The notes below the pieces were generated by a model. That model searched no databases. It saw only the letters and a program-made list of their open reading frames with translations, and was not told the DNA's origin. The translations under genes were made by a program, and so were the position numbers. This document shows, piece by piece, positions 59,293 to 64,000 of a stretch of DNA of 64,000 nucleotides. Numbering within the stretch: position 1 is the first letter of the stretch; each line of letters starts with the position of its first letter. The DNA comes from Auanema rhodensis (Eukaryota > Nematoda > Chromadorea > Rhabditida > Rhabditidae), in the NCBI GenBank assembly GCA_964057225.1, contig OZ059894.1, positions 11,790,131 through 11,854,130 on the forward strand. Reading direction: 5' to 3'.

Positions 59293-60472
59293 ACAGTAAA
59301 AAGTCCAATCAAGAGAGAAATTTTTTCAACACATAGTTGTTTTTTTTTTAAATATCATTGTTTTTCCTCATAACTCGGTTTAAACTCGTTCTAACCCGTT
59401 GAAATACGTCTAGAAAGTCTTTATAACATGCATATGTATGATAGAACTTCATATTTATTGTAATAGAAAATTTTATTTTCAGACGTCTTGGTTAACAATG
59501 ATATGTTTTACCCCCTTATAATTTTTATCATAATGTTCCTTATACGGAACGCTCAATGAAACTTGCTTCCAGAAAAATTTCTTTCTATTTTTTCTTCATA
59601 TGTACGTAGATACTATAGAGAACTATGATAGAAAACTTTAACATTCACGAAATCATCATTTCTCATTACGCTACGGAGGTTTAAAAAGCTGTGTTTTACC
59701 TTATAATAGACCGGAAAACCCTTGTGTTAAAACTGGACCGTTTTTACACATATAAAAATGTCCCGTATTCGGGACCCTAATGTAACTTTTGATTCCCTAT
59801 ATTTTTTTTCATGAAATTTACAATCTACTGTAGAAAGAAGAATTATTTTTATAAAAACTGTAAATTTTTGAAAAATGAAAACAAAACGAAAACAAAAACA
59901 ACTTTTTTTTGAACATTTTCTCACACAAGGGTCCCCCCTTACCTACTTTTTTTCTCATTACTCGTTTCAACCTCATCCGATCACTCTGCAAACATGTTTA
60001 ATCGTTCTAACTTGTTGAAATACGTCTTAAAAGTCTAAACAACATGCATATGCATAATAGAAACCACCCGAATAGGCCCCCACGCACTAAACGAGATATA
60101 TACATTACCAGTATAGTAATAGAACACATATTGAAGATTAATTCGATAAGAACAATTTATTGACGTAGAGAATGTTTGTTCCGAAAAACTACAATATTAA
60201 ACTATAAAAGTAACAAAAGCGTAGAGGCAGCAAAGACATGAATAAACATAAATGTAAATACAGAATTACCAGGTAGTACATAAGTATGACAAAAAATTAT
60301 AAGAAAGCCATGAAAATAGAAGGTTTGTGAACAAATGAGAGGTACATCTTTGATCGTATAGTCATTTCTAAACCGTTCGTATGCTGCAGCATCGTCATAA
60401 GCGTCACTCAAGTTGAATTTCCATGTGTACTACACGATTTTCATTCTTATTGTTACATTCTTTCCCTGAGGG

Positions 60473-60658
60473 AATGGGCCGTTCCCGCCAGCAGTGCAAG
60501 AGCGGGTCGACCCGTGAGGTGGAGCTAGCAAGCCAGCATCTACCTCAAGTCTCAAAAATCGGTTAACCTTATTGTGAACCAATGGAACACATATCGAAGG
60601 TTAATTCGATAAGAACGATTACTACACTTTGATCTTAGCCAAAAGGCCGAGAAGCGAT
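60473..60658 (-). ncRNA. U2: U2 snRNA, unit 21
   Basis: Intact 186-base copy. Confidence 0.96.
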
Positions 60659-61100
60659 ACAGCATAGCCATGAGTATCAAAGACATCAAGCAAATGTATC
60701 GTACTTGTTACGAGTGCACTCTCTCATTTGAATATAAAAGTGTGGTTTGACAATCTTGACTGTACAGGTCATAAATGGCTCATATAAACTGTGGATTTAC
60801 TCAACTTTTGGACTTATTTTTTTCTTATTCGAAGCGCTGCACTTTTTTCTATTCTTTTTATTCAAATACTTGTATATAGTTTTATATGTACGGTTGCAAA
60901 GTTTCCGAATATTTTATATATTTTTATACAATAATTAGGAGAAGGTTAATACAATGAAATCTCCCAACTTTACAGTGTTTGTATTGCTTACAGTATCTAG
61001 AACAACCACTCTTGTAATATTAGAGCACATATCAATCAACAACTTTTTCTAGTTATCAAAGCTTTTTTATTTCTTCAAGATATTTCAAATAAAATATAAA

Positions 61101-61219
61101 AGCTTACGACACCCGGGATTCCCAAGCCGTCTCCGATCCAAGTACTAACCGGGCCCAACGTTGCTTGACTTGCCAGATCGGACGGGATGGCGTACTTTCA
61201 ACGTGGTATGGTCGTAAGC
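61101..61219 (-). rRNA. 5S rRNA, unit 21 copy a
   Basis: Intact 119-base copy. Confidence 0.97.
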
Positions 61220-61460
61220 AATGTTATATTCTTCATTATCAGTTATATCACTCTAAATCTTGTTGTTAATAGTTAGGACCACAAAGAAAACAACAGGAAC
61301 AGTAACAAATGAAATGCCCAAACTTTACAGTGTTCGAGTTATTTACAGTATCTAAGACTACCTCTGTCGTGTTATTAGAGCAAACATTCGATTAACAACA
61401 ACTTTTTTTTAGTTATCAAAGCTTTTTTATTTCTTCAAAAAATTTCAAATAAAATATAAA

Positions 61461-61579
61461 AGCTTACGACACCCGGGATTCCCAAGCCGTCTCCGATCCA
61501 AGTACTAACCGGGCCCAACGTTGCTTGACTTGCCAGATCGGACGGGATGGCGTACTTTCAACGTGGTATGGTCGTAAGC
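61461..61579 (-). rRNA. 5S rRNA, unit 21 copy b
   Basis: Intact 119-base copy. Confidence 0.97.
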
Positions 61580-61721
61580 AATGTCATATTCTTCATTATC
61601 AGTTATATCACTCTAAATCTTGTTGTTAATAGATACGACCACAAAGAAAACAACAGGAACAGTAACAATAACAAAAAAAATTTTTTTTTCACCTATGTGT
61701 CTAAAGGTTAGCCATGTATCC

Positions 61722-61724
<3 letters not shown>

Positions 61725-61777
<53 letters not shown>
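61725..61777. repeat. (TA)n microsatellite, unit 21, 53 bp
   Basis: Uninterrupted TA run. Confidence 0.98.
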
Positions 61778-61779
<2 letters not shown>

Positions 61780-62959
61780 ACAGTAAAAAGTCCAATCAAG
61801 AGAGAAATTTTTTCAACACATAGTTGTTTTTTTTTTAAATATCATTGTTTTTCCTCATAACTCGGTTTAAACTCGTTCTAACCCGTTGAAATACGTCTAG
61901 AAAGTCTTTATAACATGCATATGTATGATAGAACTTCATATTTATTGTAATAGAAAATTTTATTTTCAGACGTCTTGGTTAACAATGATATGTTTTACCC
62001 CCTTATAATTTTTATCATAATGTTCCTTATACGGAACGCTCAATGAAACTTGCTTCCAGAAAAATTTCTTTCTATTTTTTCTTCATATGTACGTAGATAC
62101 TATAGAGAACTATGATAGAAAACTTTAACATTCACGAAATCATCATTTCTCATTACGCTACGGAGGTTTAAAAAGCTGTGTTTTACCTTATAATAGACCG
62201 GAAAACCCTTGTGTTAAAACTGGACCGTTTTTACACATATAAAAATGTCCCGTATTCGGGACCCTAATGTAACTTTTGATTCCCTATATTTTTTTTCATG
62301 AAATTTACAATCTACTGTAGAAAGAAGAATTATTTTTATAAAAACTGTAAATTTTTGAAAAATGAAAACAAAACGAAAACAAAAACAACTTTTTTTTGAA
62401 CATTTTCTCACACAAGGGTCCCCCCTTACCTACTTTTTTTCTCATTACTCGTTTCAACCTCATCCGATCACTCTGCAAACATGTTTAATCGTTCTAACTT
62501 GTTGAAATACGTCTTAAAAGTCTAAACAACATGCATATGCATAATAGAAACCACCCGAATAGGCCCCCACGCACTAAACGAGATATATACATTACCAGTA
62601 TAGTAATAGAACACATATTGAAGATTAATTCGATAAGAACAATTTATTGACGTAGAGAATGTTTGTTCCGAAAAACTACAATATTAAACTATAAAAGTAA
62701 CAAAAGCGTAGAGGCAGCAAAGACATGAATAAACATAAATGTAAATACAGAATTACCAGGTAGTACATAAGTATGACAAAAAATTATAAGAAAGCCATGA
62801 AAATAGAAGGTTTGTGAACAAATGAGAGGTACATCTTTGATCGTATAGTCATTTCTAAACCGTTCGTATGCTGCAGCATCGTCATAAGCGTCACTCAAGT
62901 TGAATTTCCATGTGTACTACACGATTTTCATTCTTATTGTTACATTCTTTCCCTGAGGG

Positions 62960-63145
62960 AATGGGCCGTTCCCGCCAGCAGTGCAAGAGCGGGTCGACCC
63001 GTGAGGTGGAGCTAGCAAGCCAGCATCTACCTCAAGTCTCAAAAATCGGTTAACCTTATTGTGAACCAATGGAACACATATCGAAGGTTAATTCGATAAG
63101 AACGATTACTACACTTTGATCTTAGCCAAAAGGCCGAGAAGCGAT
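62960..63145 (-). ncRNA. U2: U2 snRNA, unit 22
   Basis: Intact 186-base copy, the last in the window. Confidence 0.96.
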
Positions 63146-63587
63146 ACAGCATAGCCATGAGTATCAAAGACATCAAGCAAATGTATCGTACTTGTTACGA
63201 GTGCACTCTCTCATTTGAATATAAAAGTGTGGTTTGACAATCTTGACTGTACAGGTCATAAATGGCTCATATAAACTGTGGATTTACTCAACTTTTGGAC
63301 TTATTTTTTTCTTATTCGAAGCGCTGCACTTTTTTCTATTCTTTTTATTCAAATACTTGTATATAGTTTTATATGTACGGTTGCAAAGTTTCCGAATATT
63401 TTATATATTTTTATACAATAATTAGGAGAAGGTTAATACAATGAAATCTCCCAACTTTACAGTGTTTGTATTGCTTACAGTATCTAGAACAACCACTCTT
63501 GTAATATTAGAGCACATATCAATCAACAACTTTTTCTAGTTATCAAAGCTTTTTTATTTCTTCAAGATATTTCAAATAAAATATAAA

Positions 63588-63706
63588 AGCTTACGACACC
63601 CGGGATTCCCAAGCCGTCTCCGATCCAAGTACTAACCGGGCCCAACGTTGCTTGACTTGCCAGATCGGACGGGATGGCGTACTTTCAACGTGGTATGGTC
63701 GTAAGC
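63588..63706 (-). rRNA. 5S rRNA, unit 22 copy a
   Basis: Intact 119-base copy. Confidence 0.97.
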
Positions 63707-63947
63707 AATGTTATATTCTTCATTATCAGTTATATCACTCTAAATCTTGTTGTTAATAGTTAGGACCACAAAGAAAACAACAGGAACAGTAACAAATGAA
63801 ATGCCCAAACTTTACAGTGTTCGAGTTATTTACAGTATCTAAGACTACCTCTGTCGTGTTATTAGAGCAAACATTCGATTAACAACAACTTTTTTTTAGT
63901 TATCAAAGCTTTTTTATTTCTTCAAAAAATTTCAAATAAAATATAAA

Positions 63948-64000
63948 AGCTTACGACACCCGGGATTCCCAAGCCGTCTCCGATCCAAGTACTAACCGGG
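63948..64000 (-). rRNA. 5S rRNA, unit 22 copy b (cut by window edge)
   Basis: The 3' 53 bases of a 5S gene. The 5' part lies beyond the window, and the array evidently continues. Confidence 0.95.

Larger units (their letters stand above)
3493..64000. repeat. Tandem U2-5S array, 22 units of about 2.48 kb
   Basis: Unit order on the plus strand is U2(-), spacer, 5S-a(-), spacer, 5S-b(-), (TA)n, AT-rich spacer. The usual period is 2464-2487 bp and varies mainly with the (TA)n tract. Exceptions are explained by element insertions (units 3, 7, 16), an extra 5S module (unit 15) and small deletions (units 2, 13, 19). Units are nearly identical outside the microsatellite. All genes share one orientation, so transcription runs right to left. 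Linked U2 and 5S repeats are known in some animals, for example Crassostrea oysters. Confidence 0.97.

Noticed and set aside
3493-64000. CRISPR or prokaryotic repeat array
   Set aside because: The repeats are 2.48 kb and contain eukaryotic U2 snRNA and 5S rRNA genes; no short spaced repeats are present.

Overview
The window is a tandem small-RNA gene array from a nematode-like animal genome, with four copies of a site-specific non-LTR retrotransposon inserted in it. The 5S rRNA here resembles the Caenorhabditis 5S from memory far more than vertebrate 5S (for example GCTTACGACCATA at the 5' end). The U2 snRNA has a metazoan/nematode-type 5' domain. Spacers are very AT-rich. The species was not identified.

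Layout. Bases 1-3397 are a retrotransposon copy (A) running off the left edge, with an intact 1092-residue ORF on the minus strand. It is followed by a 95-base 5' piece of U2. From 3493 to the right edge the sequence is 22 units of a repeat of about 2.48 kb. Each unit, read left to right, holds U2 snRNA (minus strand, 186 bases), a 442-base spacer with the presumed U2 promoter, 5S rRNA (5S-a, minus), a 241-base spacer, a second 5S (5S-b, minus), a (TA)n microsatellite of 33-65 bp, and about 1.1 kb of AT-rich spacer. That spacer contains a decayed 41-base U2 fragment. Eighteen U2 genes look whole, one has a 40-base deletion, and three are split by the retrotransposon. There are 45 5S genes: unit 15 has three, unit 13 has one with a 19-base deletion, unit 19 has one with a 1-base deletion, and the last is cut by the window edge.

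The retrotransposon encodes two N-terminal zinc fingers, a reverse transcriptase, a CCHC knuckle and a C-terminal restriction-like endonuclease. This architecture and the U2 target fit the Utopia lineage (RLE-type, NeSL/R2-like elements known to insert in U2 snRNA genes). Every copy has the same orientation as U2. All three 3' junctions visible in the window lie between U2 nt 37 and 38, inside the branch-point recognition hexamer GTAGTA. Copies: A (1-3397, full-length at its 5' end), B (9731-11482, 5'-truncated), C (21494-25220, complete, 3727 bp) and D (47955-48156, a 202-bp 3' stub). Target-site duplications are 59 bp for full-length copies and 73 and 83 bp for truncated ones.

How the parts relate. 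The array supplies splicing (U2) and ribosomal (5S) RNAs and is kept nearly uniform, presumably by unequal exchange and conversion. The element parasitises U2, probably using the U2 promoter for expression, since U2 nt 1-96 remain upstream of its ORF. Short ORFs repeated in every unit are by-products of the homogenised spacer and are not called as genes.
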